Shown here one piece after another: positions 17,307 to 27,876 of a stretch of DNA of 64,000 bases. A program made the position numbers and the translations under genes. The notes beneath the pieces were generated by a model, which saw only the letters and a program-made list of their open reading frames with translations, ran no database searches and was not told the origin of the DNA. Each line of letters starts with the position of its first letter. The first letter of the stretch is position 1. This DNA comes from Polycladomyces subterraneus. GTDB lineage: Bacteria; Bacillota; Bacilli; Thermoactinomycetales; JIR-001. The DNA lies in NCBI RefSeq assembly GCF_030433435.1, contig NZ_JANRHH010000037.1, positions 1-64,000 of the forward strand, written 5' to 3'.

Positions 17307-17541
17307 GTGAAAACTGCCCCTTTCCAATCTGAAATGTTCGCAATTCGCAGCTGTTGATTTATCACTAGGACCGCCTCAGGCGTTCTCTCTCCTGTTTCAC
17401 TTCGTGAAAAGGTCGGTATCGAGATATGGTCACCCTTCTCTTGTTCAACGGATGCGGATTGCCCGCCCAGGAGATGGGTTTGCACCGTATACCAACAACG
17501 TGAGCGGTGTCTGATAATCGTGGTCCTTGAGAATGGGTTTT
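17307..17541. other. bioD-bioB spacer with repeat remnants
   Basis: No gene is visible in this gap inside an otherwise tightly packed operon. It contains CGTTCTCTCTCCTGTTTCAC and GTGAAAAGGTC near 17373-17400 and GGTCACCCTTCTC near 17429, traces of the dispersed hairpin family, plus GGTGTCTGATAAT near 17500, which resembles the MITE terminus. I infer an insertion and decay event within the operon. Confidence 0.4.
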
Positions 17542-19619
<2,078 letters not shown>

Positions 19620-19635
19620 GTTTCCCCTCCTATTA

Positions 19636-19667
19636 ATGTTAACTTATTAATATCAAATGGTTAACAT
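19636..19667 (-). promoter_or_regulatory. BirA operator of the biotin operon
   Basis: ATGTTAAC (19636-19643) and GTTAACAT (19660-19667) are perfect inverted arms 16 bases apart, ending 17 bases before the bioA start. This matches the GTTAAC-containing BirA box of Gram-positive biotin operons, where biotinyl-AMP-loaded BirA represses transcription. The bioA gene lies immediately downstream on the minus strand. Confidence 0.82.
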
Positions 19668-19922
19668 AACACTCTTTTCGAGTATAACACGGGCAAAAAC
19701 TTGCGTCCAGCCATGCTGTCTACTGCTTTCTATATTCCCGGGAAAACATGGCGGAAAAAAACACACGCTTACGAATAAATGTATATGTGGAGAAAAAAAG
19801 AGGAATCGGGAGATATCGTACACATATCGTCCGTCACAGCATGAGACTGCCGTGAATGTTATACAAGTTTCAAATTCCCGGTCTACCAGTTATGTTATAT
19901 ATTGTTTAGGAGGGGTGATGGG

Positions 19923-22238
19923 ATGAATTCACGATTTCCGAAGTTTTATTTAAAATATCTTCTTAACTTCAAAGCGAGCAAAAAATGGTGGCTTCTGGTC
20001 TTCCTTACTTCCTTTTTATTGATCATTATTTCTACCATCGCGGTCTTGATGGTAACGACGGTATACGATCTAAACGACCTGAAAAAGATGGATTTCGCCT
20101 CCGGTCTTTACGACCGAAACGGCACTCGCTTTGCCACATTAGGCGACGCCCCTCTGGAATACGTGAAGCTGAAAGACATCAAATCGCCCATGCTGCCGAA
20201 AGCGTTCGTCGCTGTGGAGGACCGCCGCTTCTACGAACACAGCGGTGTTGACTATAAAGGATTGGCCCGGGCATTGGTCAAGGACATCCTGACGATGAGC
20301 AACGCCGAGGGCGGCAGTACGATCACCATGCAGGTGGCGCGAAACGCCATTTTGGACAACCGGGACAAAACGATCTGGCGGAAACTGAACGAAATCGCCA
20401 TCGCGTTGAACCTGGAGAGCAAATACACCAAGGACGAGATTCTGGAAGCGTATCTCAACTACATTTACTTGGGCAACAACGTCCGTGGCGTCAAAATGGC
20501 TGCCAAGATCTATTTCGGCAAAGATATCACCAAAGAAGATCTGAGTATCGACCAAATTGCCCTGCTGGCCGGTCTGCCGCAGTCGCCCGAGGGGTACAAC
20601 CCATACTACAACCCAAAACTGGCTCTGAAGCGACGCAACATCGTGCTGAAAAAGATGGAAGATGCGGGCCTGATCACCGAAAAACAACGAGAGTATTACT
20701 CCAAGAAACCATTGGTTGTCAATCGGGACAATCTCAAAAAGTACATCAAGAAAGACAAATACGCTGCCTACAAACACTACGTCATCGAAGAAGCGAAAAG
20801 GCTATATCACATCAGCGAACAGGAACTGACCAGCGGCGGTTACAGGGTATACACAGGTCTGGATCCCGATGCACAGAATGCGCTCGAGCAAGCGATGAAA
20901 GATCCGTCGCTGTTCAAAAACCACGATCAACTGGATGCCGGGGCGACGATCGTTGACCAGCACAATGGACAGATCGTGGCGATGGCCGGCGGACGCAACT
21001 ACCTGCCGGGGTACATCAACTTCGCAACTCAGCCTATGCAGCCTGGGTCGTCGATCAAGCCCCTAACCGTGTTCGCTCCGGCCATTGAGAAAAAAGGATA
21101 TGGGCCGAACACGCCTGTACGGGATGAACCATACTCGGTCGGTGGATATTCACCCGACAACTACGATCACCAGTTTCACGGTTATGTACCGCTGAAAACG
21201 GTGGCCGCCAAATCACTCAACGTGGCGACGGTCTGGCTTCTCAATGAAAAAGTGGGATTGAAAACGGCCTACAAATATGCCCAAAAGTTGGGGTTGAATC
21301 CGGACAAGGAAGACCGCTCGTTGGCGGCGATGGCACTGGGCGGAATGAATCACGGCGTCAACACGGTGCAAATGGCGCAAGCGTACTCCTCCTTCGCCAA
21401 TAACGGCCAGATGTACGAAGCGCACGCTATTACCAAAATCGTCAGCCGGGACAACGAAGAAAAGGAACTGGACCGTCCGGTCGAAGTCAAACAGGTCTAC
21501 AGCAAACGAACTGCACAATTGATGACGAAAATCCTGGAATACGTCGTGCAAAACGGAACGGCCAAAGCAGCTCAACTGCCTGACGGGCGTGATGTGGCCG
21601 GTAAAACGGGAACCACCCAACACGGGAAAGAGGCTTGGTTTGTCGGTTACACTCCGGAATACGTCATGGCGGTGGCGTTTTTCAACAACGGCAAACAGGA
21701 CAATATGGTGGAATTGTCGGGCGGCAAGTATCCAGCCAAATTCTTTTCCGTCGTGATGAGTAAGGCACTGGCCAAAAGAAAAGTTTCCCACTTCAAATTT
21801 GACGCCTTGGGCGGAGACGGCGGCTCATCTTGGACGCCTCCAGTGACGGATCATCAGTCGGATCAGAACCAAAATCAAGATCAGAATACGGATAACCAAC
21901 ATCACGAGCCGCCGACACAACAACCAGGGAATACCGATCATCCTGGCAACATGGATCAACCGGGTAACACCGGTCAACAGGGTGGCGACACTGGCCAAAC
22001 CGGTGGCGGTACTGGTCAAACGGGTGGCGACACTGGCCAAACCGGTGGCGATACTGGCCAAACGGGCGGCGGTACTGGTCAACCAGGTGGCGATACCGGT
22101 CAAATCGGTGGCGATACCGGTCAAACCGGTGGCGATACCGGTCAAACCGGTGGCGGTACTGGTCAAACGGGAAGCGATACTGGCCAAACGGGTGGCACCG
22201 GTTCATCCAACAATGCCTCCCCGCCCACCACACCATAA
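19923..22238 (+). CDS. class A penicillin-binding protein (PBP1A-like) with repeat tail
   Basis: This bifunctional peptidoglycan synthase of about 771 residues has a short cytoplasmic N-terminus and one membrane anchor (about 23-45). The GT51 glycosyltransferase domain shows VAVEDRRFYEHSGVD and GGSTITMQVARN. The transpeptidase shows SSIKP (SxxK), AAKSLN (SxN) and GKTGTT (KTG). The C-terminal tail is Asn/Gln-rich and then runs into 11 units of a GQTGGDT-like heptapeptide, probably a flexible wall-spanning extension. The ATG at 19923 follows AGGAGGGG. Confidence 0.93.
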   Translation: MNSRFPKFYLKYLLNFKASKKWWLLVFLTSFLLIIISTIAVLMVTTVYDLNDLKKMDFASGLYDRNGTRFATLGDAPLEYVKLKDIKSPMLPKAFVAVEDRRFYEHSGVDYKGLARALVKDILTMSNAEGGSTITMQVARNAILDNRDKTIWRKLNEIAIALNLESKYTKDEILEAYLNYIYLGNNVRGVKMAAKIYFGKDITKEDLSIDQIALLAGLPQSPEGYNPYYNPKLALKRRNIVLKKMEDAGLITEKQREYYSKKPLVVNRDNLKKYIKKDKYAAYKHYVIEEAKRLYHISEQELTSGGYRVYTGLDPDAQNALEQAMKDPSLFKNHDQLDAGATIVDQHNGQIVAMAGGRNYLPGYINFATQPMQPGSSIKPLTVFAPAIEKKGYGPNTPVRDEPYSVGGYSPDNYDHQFHGYVPLKTVAAKSLNVATVWLLNEKVGLKTAYKYAQKLGLNPDKEDRSLAAMALGGMNHGVNTVQMAQAYSSFANNGQMYEAHAITKIVSRDNEEKELDRPVEVKQVYSKRTAQLMTKILEYVVQNGTAKAAQLPDGRDVAGKTGTTQHGKEAWFVGYTPEYVMAVAFFNNGKQDNMVELSGGKYPAKFFSVVMSKALAKRKVSHFKFDALGGDGGSSWTPPVTDHQSDQNQNQDQNTDNQHHEPPTQQPGNTDHPGNMDQPGNTGQQGGDTGQTGGGTGQTGGDTGQTGGDTGQTGGGTGQPGGDTGQIGGDTGQTGGDTGQTGGGTGQTGSDTGQTGGTGSSNNASPPTTP
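21972..22200 (+). repeat. 21-bp tandem repeats encoding GQTGGDT heptads
   Basis: About eleven imperfect 21-base units encode GQTGG(D/G)T with occasional GQP, GQI or GQQ variants, at the C-terminus of the class A PBP. Such repeats can change copy number by slippage without breaking the frame. Confidence 0.85.
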
Positions 22239-22245
22239 CCGTAAG

Positions 22246-22282
22246 AAAAAAGCCCAGCGGTTTGTGCCGCTGGGCTTTTTTT
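22246..22282 (+). terminator. rho-independent terminator after the PBP gene
   Basis: AGCCCAGCGG (22251-22260) and CCGCTGGGCT (22267-22276) form a 10-bp stem with flanking A and T tracts, right after the PBP stop. It could work on both strands. Confidence 0.9.
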
Positions 22283-22334
22283 CAGCAAAACTCCTGGAAC
22301 GCAAGCAAATTGCTATCCCTTCAAGATGCTAGGT

Positions 22335-22396
22335 TCCCCATGTTCTCTCGCTTTTGTTGCTTTATGCTCAAAGGTCACTCGTGGGAAAAGGTCATT
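22335..22396. repeat. dispersed intergenic hairpin repeat, copy 3 (left arm degraded)
   Basis: CTCTCGCTTTTGTTGC and CTCAAAGGTCACTCGTGGGA match the loop and right arm of the copy at 680-736. The left arm no longer pairs well. It overlaps the 3' end of the carbonic anhydrase gene. Confidence 0.4.
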
Positions 22397-22955
22397 CTTT
22401 GTATCCATCCACCACCAGATCCAGCTTGCCCGTCTCCGGATCGATGACCAGACCGTGAACAGGCACATCCGGCGGAAACAACGGATGCTGCCGCAACATT
22501 TGCACACTTTTTTTCACGCTTTCCTCCACTGATTTAAACCCTTCCAGCCATTGGTGCAAATCCACTCCCGCTCCTTGCAGTGTCAGCACCGCGTCGGCGG
22601 ATACTCCGCGGTTCACCATTTTTTCCAGTGTTTTTTCTGGCTGAATAGCACCCATGCCGCAACCGTGGTGGGCCACGATAAACACTTCTTCCGCTCCCAG
22701 TTCAATGACGGCGACCAACAGACTGCGCACCACACTGTCAAACGGATCGGTGATGACTGCTCCTGCATTTTTGACGATTTTCGCATCGCCGTTTTTAAGA
22801 TTCATCGCTTTGGGCAACAATTCCGTCAAACGCGTATCCATACAAGAGAGTACCGCCATTTTTTTATCCGGGTATCTGCTCGTCCTATACGGTTCATATC
22901 CTTTTCCTTCCACAAACGACGCATTGTGTTGCAACACCGCTTCCAACAATCGCAT
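22392..22955 (-). CDS. beta-class carbonic anhydrase (YtiB-like)
   Basis: The zinc ligands of beta-carbonic anhydrase are present: Cys and Asp-Arg in LSCMDTRLTELLP, and His-x-x-Cys in AHHGCGMGAIQ. The enzyme hydrates CO2 to bicarbonate in the cytosol. The protein closely follows the B. subtilis YtiB pattern (GDAKIVKNAGA, PVHGLVIDPETGKLD). I start at the ATG at 22955 (MRLLEAVLQ..., 187 residues), the usual length; upstream in-frame starts would add a basic leader. It is monocistronic, convergent with the PBP gene. Confidence 0.88.
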   Translation of the reverse strand: MRLLEAVLQHNASFVEGKGYEPYRTSRYPDKKMAVLSCMDTRLTELLPKAMNLKNGDAKIVKNAGAVITDPFDSVVRSLLVAVIELGAEEVFIVAHHGCGMGAIQPEKTLEKMVNRGVSADAVLTLQGAGVDLHQWLEGFKSVEESVKKSVQMLRQHPLFPPDVPVHGLVIDPETGKLDLVVDGYKE

Positions 22956-23233
22956 GCCCTTCACCCTTTTTATTTGTTTTCCTCCCATGATTCTACCTTT
23001 GGTTTTGATTGTCATCAACAAACTCAGACATGTAATTTGCCCACACGGCTGAAGCACCAGAGGCACTCCCTTTGGTCGCCGTGGGCTTCTCGCTACATCT
23101 CATCCCTTCACTTCGGGGAAAAACATGATCCCTCTCTCCCCGTATCGTATTGTGTCTGATCAATCAATGGATCAGCTCCCAGTAACCCCTCCCCCACAAA
23201 CCCAATAATTCCCATGCGCTCACAGCTGGTCTA

Positions 23234-23243
23234 TAGTGTGCAA
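23234..23243 (+). promoter_or_regulatory. half-site matching the LevR-type operator
   Basis: TAGTGTGCAA at this position is identical to one arm of the perfect palindrome at 26386-26412. It overlaps the region just before a TATGAT -10-like hexamer (23249-23254) ahead of the regulator gene. I infer autoregulation of the LevR-type activator. Confidence 0.45.
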
Positions 23244-23279
23244 AGTGTGTATGATAAGAAGGAACGGGAGGAGTTACCC

Positions 23280-26012
23280 ATGAAAAAAACGGATCTGGTC
23301 GAAAACACGTTGCGATCATTAAGTGAACAGTACCCCCACGGGATCAGCGCGGAACAGATGGGGCGGGAGTTGTATTTGGATCGATCCACAGCCAGTCGTT
23401 ATCTCAACGAATTGGTCAGAGAGGGAAAAGCACGCAAAATTCCCGGACGACCTGTGAAATATCTCCCTCACCCTCCCGCGAAAACAGAGGAAAACTCCGG
23501 CAAAGGGGCGCCGGATTCCATGTCCCCCTCTTCCCGACAAGCTTCAGTTGGTGAACTTTTTACCGACATCGTTGGGGCCAAACACAGTTTGCGCTCGGTT
23601 TTGGAGGAAGCACTCGCCGCAGTGATGTACCCTCCGCACGGATTACCCATGCTGATAACCGGTGAGACCGGAACGGGGAAGAGCCATTTGGCCCACACTT
23701 TGTACCGGATTGCGGCGGAGAGAGGCAGATTGCGGCACGACGCCCCGTTCGTCGCATTTAACTGTGCCGAGTACGCCCAAAATCCCGAATTGCTCATGGG
23801 ACAATTGTTCGGTGTCAAGAAGGGTGCTTTCACCGGTGCCGTCAATGATCGGCCGGGGCTGGTGGAACGGGCCGACGGTGGTGTCCTGTTCCTGGACGAA
23901 ATCCATCGTCTTCCTCCTGCTGGCCAGGAAATGCTGTTTTATCTCATCGATCAGGGCGTGTTTCGTCGTTTGGGAGAAACCACTATGGAACGCCGCGCCC
24001 GTGTCCTGTTGATCGGCGCCACCACCGAAACACCGGAAACCGTGCTGTTGCCAACGCTCTACCGGCGCTTTTCCGTCAAAGTTACCCTCCCGCCATTGCG
24101 CGAACGCACACGTGAAGAGCGGGAAATATTGTTGCGCCGGTTTTTGGAGCGAGAAGAAGAAAAGATGGGCGCTCCGCTTACCCTGAGCGACGAATGCCGA
24201 CAGATGCTGTTGACTTACCCCTGCAAGGGGAACATCGGTCAATTGCAATCTGACGTACAAATCGCCTGTGCCCGCGCTTTTCTGCGTCACCTTCAACAGC
24301 CCGGGCCGCGCGTCACTGTCACGATCGAGGATTTGCCCCAGACGGTGTTGCAGGAAGCCTCGAAGAAAACGGCCACAATTGACGGAAAACCTCTTCCCCG
24401 CAAGCAGAGGAAGGCGGATCAGATCCCCAATATATATGAACAACTGGTGCGCCGCAAACAGACAATGCAGGAAAGTGGAGCGAATGATACCCGAATGTCA
24501 CAATCACTGGAGGAAGTGGTGGATCAATATGTCCGTGTATTGATGCAAACTTCCCGTCAGGATGTGGACGATTTGTCGGGAGGCGCTCGCCTGATCGAAC
24601 CGGAATTGTACAAGATTCTGCACGAAGCGGTTTCCGAGGCGGAAGCGTTCTTGCCTTCTCCGGTGGGCGTCCATCAATTGACCGCTGTGGGGCTTCACAT
24701 GCAAGCTTGGCTGAACGACCCTGAGCGGAGAAGAAACCTGTCTTCCCTACCGGAAATTCCACCGGCCCCTGATCCGTATATCCGTGCTGCGGAATGTATC
24801 GCCACCCATATCAAAGCGCGCTGGGGATTGGATTTACCTGCAAGGGAAGTCAAATTGATTGCACTCATCCTCTCTCCACGAGACCAGAAACAATCCCCAG
24901 AACGCCGGGTGGCCGTTCTGGTAGCCATGCACGGAGAATCCGCCGCGCATTCGATGGCCGACGTGACCAACAGTCTGCTGGGATCTCCCGTGATTCATGC
25001 CGTCGATATGCCGCTTCATCAACCTTCATCCGTCGCATTTGAACGGATTAAGCAAACCGTGCGACAGATCGATCAAGGGGCCGGCGTGTTGCTGTTGGTG
25101 GATATCGGCTCTTTGACCACCATGGGGGAAGCAATCAGCCGTGAATTGGGCATAGCGGTGGAGACGGTTCCTCACGTCAGCCTGCCCATGGTGATCGAAG
25201 CCGGACGAAAGGCATTGTATACGGAAAACCGACTGGAGGAAGTCGCAGATGCCGTTCGCCGGGCAGCGCAATTGCCAACTACCCTGTCGGATCGTCCTCC
25301 AAGCCGCATTATCGCCACGGTCTGTTACACCGGTGAAGGGGCCGCCGTCACATTGGAAAACTGGCTGAGGGAACATCTGCCCGATGCGGATCGCGACGTG
25401 ACCATTCGTTCTGTCCGGATCGATCCGGAAAGCCGACGCTCCCCCTTGTTAGAACACCTTGCCCGCACGCACCGACTGATCGCAGTTGTCGGCACCGTTG
25501 CGCCGGAACTGCCGGGTGTTCCTTATCTTCCTGCATGGGAAATGTTACAGCCGGAAGGCGTGGGGCGGCTGAAACAATTGCTTTCAGCCACGCGGACCGC
25601 TACCATCTTCCCTTCTCGGTCCGACCGTTTGACATATGACCGGATTCCCTCCTTGGTGGAACAAGGGTTGTTGGAAACGTCCCGCCATCTCAATCCGAGG
25701 TTGTTTTGCCGAATCATGCAAAAAGAGATGGACGTGGTGCGGGAGCAATTTGACCTCTCGGCGGACAGAGAATTGGGATTGTGGATGCACGTGGGCACCT
25801 GGATTGACCAATGGATTGGTGCCCGATTAGACGGACAAATTCCGGAGTGTCCGCAACCGGAATCAGACAGTCAGCCATCTGAGGTATCTCCGTCCAACAT
25901 TCGCGCATGGCAGCGTGTATTGGATACATTGTCCCAGACCTTCTCCGTGTCCATTCCGGAACAAATGGCCATACATCTGTGCGGATTGTCACGCCGCTCC
26001 CCGTCGACATGA
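23280..26012 (+). CDS. levR: LevR/ManR-type sigma-54 transcriptional activator with PTS regulation domains
   Basis: This cytoplasmic activator of about 910 residues is controlled by PTS phosphorylation. In order: a winged-helix DNA-binding domain (1-65), a sigma-54-interacting AAA+ domain with Walker A GETGTGKS (about 128-135), GAFTGA (about 182-187) and LFLDEIHRLP, and a PRD with VGVHQLTAVGLHMQ. Then follow an EIIA-Man-like domain (VLVAMHGESAAHSMAD), an EIIB-Gat-like segment with a cysteine in TVCYTGEGAA, and a C-terminal PRD2 with GLWMHVGTW. The ATG at 23280 has GGGAGGAG upstream. Its probable target is the IIB-IIA-HPr-EI cluster behind the sigma-54 promoter at 26449. The symbol indicates family only. 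Confidence 0.88.
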   Translation: MKKTDLVENTLRSLSEQYPHGISAEQMGRELYLDRSTASRYLNELVREGKARKIPGRPVKYLPHPPAKTEENSGKGAPDSMSPSSRQASVGELFTDIVGAKHSLRSVLEEALAAVMYPPHGLPMLITGETGTGKSHLAHTLYRIAAERGRLRHDAPFVAFNCAEYAQNPELLMGQLFGVKKGAFTGAVNDRPGLVERADGGVLFLDEIHRLPPAGQEMLFYLIDQGVFRRLGETTMERRARVLLIGATTETPETVLLPTLYRRFSVKVTLPPLRERTREEREILLRRFLEREEEKMGAPLTLSDECRQMLLTYPCKGNIGQLQSDVQIACARAFLRHLQQPGPRVTVTIEDLPQTVLQEASKKTATIDGKPLPRKQRKADQIPNIYEQLVRRKQTMQESGANDTRMSQSLEEVVDQYVRVLMQTSRQDVDDLSGGARLIEPELYKILHEAVSEAEAFLPSPVGVHQLTAVGLHMQAWLNDPERRRNLSSLPEIPPAPDPYIRAAECIATHIKARWGLDLPAREVKLIALILSPRDQKQSPERRVAVLVAMHGESAAHSMADVTNSLLGSPVIHAVDMPLHQPSSVAFERIKQTVRQIDQGAGVLLLVDIGSLTTMGEAISRELGIAVETVPHVSLPMVIEAGRKALYTENRLEEVADAVRRAAQLPTTLSDRPPSRIIATVCYTGEGAAVTLENWLREHLPDADRDVTIRSVRIDPESRRSPLLEHLARTHRLIAVVGTVAPELPGVPYLPAWEMLQPEGVGRLKQLLSATRTATIFPSRSDRLTYDRIPSLVEQGLLETSRHLNPRLFCRIMQKEMDVVREQFDLSADRELGLWMHVGTWIDQWIGARLDGQIPECPQPESDSQPSEVSPSNIRAWQRVLDTLSQTFSVSIPEQMAIHLCGLSRRSPST

Positions 26013-26154
26013 CCGTTTTTGACCAAACTGTTACAATCAAATTCTTGTAATGGCTTACATTCGCGTTATCTTGCGGTCCCCCCTATCCGATCGTATGGAG
26101 CGGGGAAAACGAGAAGGAAAAAGTACACACTCGAAACAAACAGGGCTTTGGTAC

Positions 26155-26387
26155 TAGGGCATGTCTGGTGATTACTGTCCAATTGCCTCCCCCGCTTGCT
26201 CCACCTGAGCCCTGCAAGGAAGCAGATATCACCGCTTCAGACCCGGAGCGCAGGACGCGGGCAAAGTACGCTTCGCTTAATGCCCACGATTTCATTCCTG
26301 TGCTTTCCGGGTCTTCGCTTGGCCGGCTTGGCCAGTTGCTCGCCTGGGAAAACATTGTCTCTTTCCGGAACGACCAGACACATTCTA
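26155..26387 (+). mobile_element. MITE-like element, copy B
   Basis: The ends TAGGGCATGTCTGGTGAT and ACCAGACACATTCTA are imperfect inverted repeats. The interior (GCTCCACCTGAGCCCTGCAA, GGAGCGCAGGACGCGGGCAA, TTTCATTCCTG) matches the elements at 33866-34084 and, inverted, 58919-59134. It has no coding capacity. The TIR sequence resembles IS5-family ends, and TA or CTAG flanks are visible. It sits between the LevR-type gene and its target promoter and ends exactly at the operator palindrome. Confidence 0.8.
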
Positions 26388-26412
26388 GTGTGCAACCGAA
26401 AATTGCACACTA
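26386..26412 (+). promoter_or_regulatory. probable upstream activating sequence for the LevR-type activator
   Basis: TAGTGTGCAA (26386-26395), a 7-base spacer and TTGCACACTA (26403-26412) form a perfect 10-bp palindrome. It ends 36 bases before the -24 element of the sigma-54 promoter. Position and symmetry fit an enhancer-type site for a bacterial enhancer-binding protein. Confidence 0.75.
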
Positions 26413-26448
26413 TTTCTTGTTTGCAAATTGGCGAGCTTCTATTGATAA

Positions 26449-26464
26449 TTGGCATGAAACTTGC
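26449..26464 (+). promoter_or_regulatory. sigma-54 (-24/-12) promoter
   Basis: TTGGCATGAAACTTGC matches the TGGCAC-N5-TTGC consensus, with the invariant GG and GC exactly 12 bases apart. It lies about 140 bases before the IIB gene and downstream of the palindromic activator site. Confidence 0.85.
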
Positions 26465-26602
26465 GTTAAAATAAGGGGTGATTCCCTCGTTTTTGTTCCC
26501 AAAACTGTAGACGGGTTCTATCCTATACATCAAGTGCTCCGGTGCAGGTATCGTTTGTCGGCGGTTGTCTCACACACCCATTCAATACGCGGAGGGATTT
26601 TA

Positions 26603-26938
26603 ATGAAAGAACCGATCCGATTGCTGATCTTGTGCAGTTGGGGTGCTACCTCCAGCCGGTTGGCCAAGCAGGTGCAGGAAGCCGCCGACCGACGCGGGAT
26701 CTCCTTGGTAGCGGATGCAGACGGCATCAGCGCCTTCAAACAAGGGCAAAAAAAATGTGATGTCGCCCTGCTGGAACCGCAAGTGCGCCACTTGAAAAAA
26801 GAGGTGTCCAAAGCGGCAAGTGAACGTGGCATCCCATGGGATCTGGTCGATCCGGTCGCTTTCGCCACCATGGACGGTGACCGGGTATTGGAACAGGTAT
26901 TGCGGTTGATTCAACAGGATGAACGCTTACCTGAATGA
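26603..26938 (+). CDS. PTS lactose/cellobiose-type EIIB component
   Basis: The 111-residue cytoplasmic protein matches the lactose/cellobiose IIB family: LLILCSWGATSSRLAKQVQEAA places the phosphorylatable cysteine at about residue 11. The remainder (CDVALLEPQVRHLKKEV, IPWDLVDPVAFATMDG) follows the usual IIB pattern. The ATG at 26603 has GGAGGG 7 bases upstream; a much longer frame beginning at 26168 runs through the MITE and is not real. It is the first gene behind the sigma-54 promoter. No cognate IIC gene is present in the window. Confidence 0.87.
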   Translation: MKEPIRLLILCSWGATSSRLAKQVQEAADRRGISLVADADGISAFKQGQKKCDVALLEPQVRHLKKEVSKAASERGIPWDLVDPVAFATMDGDRVLEQVLRLIQQDERLPE

Positions 26939-27037
26939 TAGAAGATCAGACTTCCTCATGCTATGCACCTGACCACGTCCCTCCGCCGTTCGGACTTGGT
27001 CACAATGGCGGATCCTGCCACCGAAGGAGTGAAAGCG

Positions 27038-27385
27038 TTGACCCTGGAGGAAATCATCTTTCATATCGTCCTTCACGGCGGCAATGCCCGCGGAGAAGCG
27101 TACGAAGCACTGGATGCAGCTGAAAACTTCGATTTCGTCACTGCGGAACACCACCTAAAAAAAGCGGATGAAGAGTTGGCCGCCGGTCACCGGTATCAAA
27201 CGGAACTGGTACAAACCGACTCCGACAACACCCATGACACCGCCGCTCCGTTTCTCGTCATCCATGCACAGGACCACTTGATGACCGCCATGGCGGAATT
27301 AAACCTGATCAAGCGGTTGGTGAACAACTATCGAGTGATCGCGGACCTCAAAACGCGAGTAGAAAAATTAGAACAAGCGGAGTGA
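27038..27385 (+). CDS. PTS lactose/cellobiose-type EIIA component
   Basis: The helical protein has the IIA-Lac signature: EEIIFHIVLHGGNARGEAYE at the N-terminus and the active-site histidine in FLVIHAQDHLMTAM. It accepts phosphate from HPr and passes it to IIB. I start at the TTG at 27038 (115 residues) because GAAGGAG lies 8 bases upstream. ATGs at 27005 and 26963 lack good ribosome sites but cannot be excluded. It precedes ptsH by six bases. Confidence 0.85.
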   Translation: MTLEEIIFHIVLHGGNARGEAYEALDAAENFDFVTAEHHLKKADEELAAGHRYQTELVQTDSDNTHDTAAPFLVIHAQDHLMTAMAELNLIKRLVNNYRVIADLKTRVEKLEQAE

Positions 27386-27391
27386 TGGCAC

Positions 27392-27652
27392 ATGACGGAA
27401 AAAAAGCTGACCATTCAACATCCAAGCGGTTTGCACGCTCGTCCGGCTTCGTTGCTGGTGCAAGAAGCGAGCAAATTCGAAAGCAAAATCACCTTGGTTA
27501 AAGCCGGAAAAGAAGTAGATGCCAAAAGCTTGCTTGGCGTGATGTCCTTGGCAGTTAAACAAGGGGATGAAATCACGATTCGCGCCGAAGGAGCGGATGC
27601 CGAACAAGCTGTGTCCGCGCTGGTGGAGCGTCTGGAAAACTTGGGAGAATAA
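27392..27652 (+). CDS. ptsH: phosphocarrier protein HPr
   Basis: The 86-residue HPr carries the Enzyme I phosphorylation site His15 in GLHARPAS and the regulatory serine in DAKSLLGVMSLA, the HPr-kinase target in Firmicutes (Ser46 position). It therefore looks competent both for phosphotransfer and for catabolite regulation. Its place six bases after IIA ties it to the sigma-54 transcript. An element at 27684-27816 separates it from the Enzyme I gene. Confidence 0.92.
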   Translation: MTEKKLTIQHPSGLHARPASLLVQEASKFESKITLVKAGKEVDAKSLLGVMSLAVKQGDEITIRAEGADAEQAVSALVERLENLGE

Positions 27653-27683
27653 CAAGTTGATGGAGGGGGATCACCTCCATTTC

Positions 27684-27816
27684 TAGGACGTGTCTGGCAA
27701 GTGGTGAATGGAGGGAACCCTTTCCCCGAGAGTGACTCCACCGCGTGGAGAACGACTCGGGGAAAGGGTTCCCGGATCGCCACATTGATCCATTGATTTA
27801 TCAAAATCACGTTCTA
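27684..27816. mobile_element. 133-bp MITE-like hairpin element between ptsH and ptsI
   Basis: Ends TAGGACGTGTCTGG and CACGTTCTA resemble the TIRs of the larger MITE family. The centre is a perfect 18-bp inverted repeat, GGGAACCCTTTCCCCGAG and its complement, separated by about 25 bases including CTCCACCGCGTGGAG. There is no coding capacity. The stable RNA hairpin could reduce read-through from ptsH to ptsI or stabilise the upstream mRNA. Confidence 0.7.
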
Positions 27817-27876
27817 AACTGCTAAACCGCCTTCATCTGAGCAAAAACGGGATTGTCGACGAAAAGAGGGATTGAC

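Noticed and set aside
21972-22200. Regular 21-base repeats that might suggest a CRISPR or VNTR locus
   Set aside because: Units are contiguous without spacers, keep the PBP reading frame and encode heptads.
23149-23180. TTGTGTCTGATCAATCAATG as a further MITE end
   Set aside because: Only one short end is visible and no partner repeat was found nearby.
26168-26602. Extended in-frame reading upstream of the IIB gene
   Set aside because: It runs through the MITE, operator and sigma-54 promoter; the real start is the ATG at 26603 with its own ribosome site.
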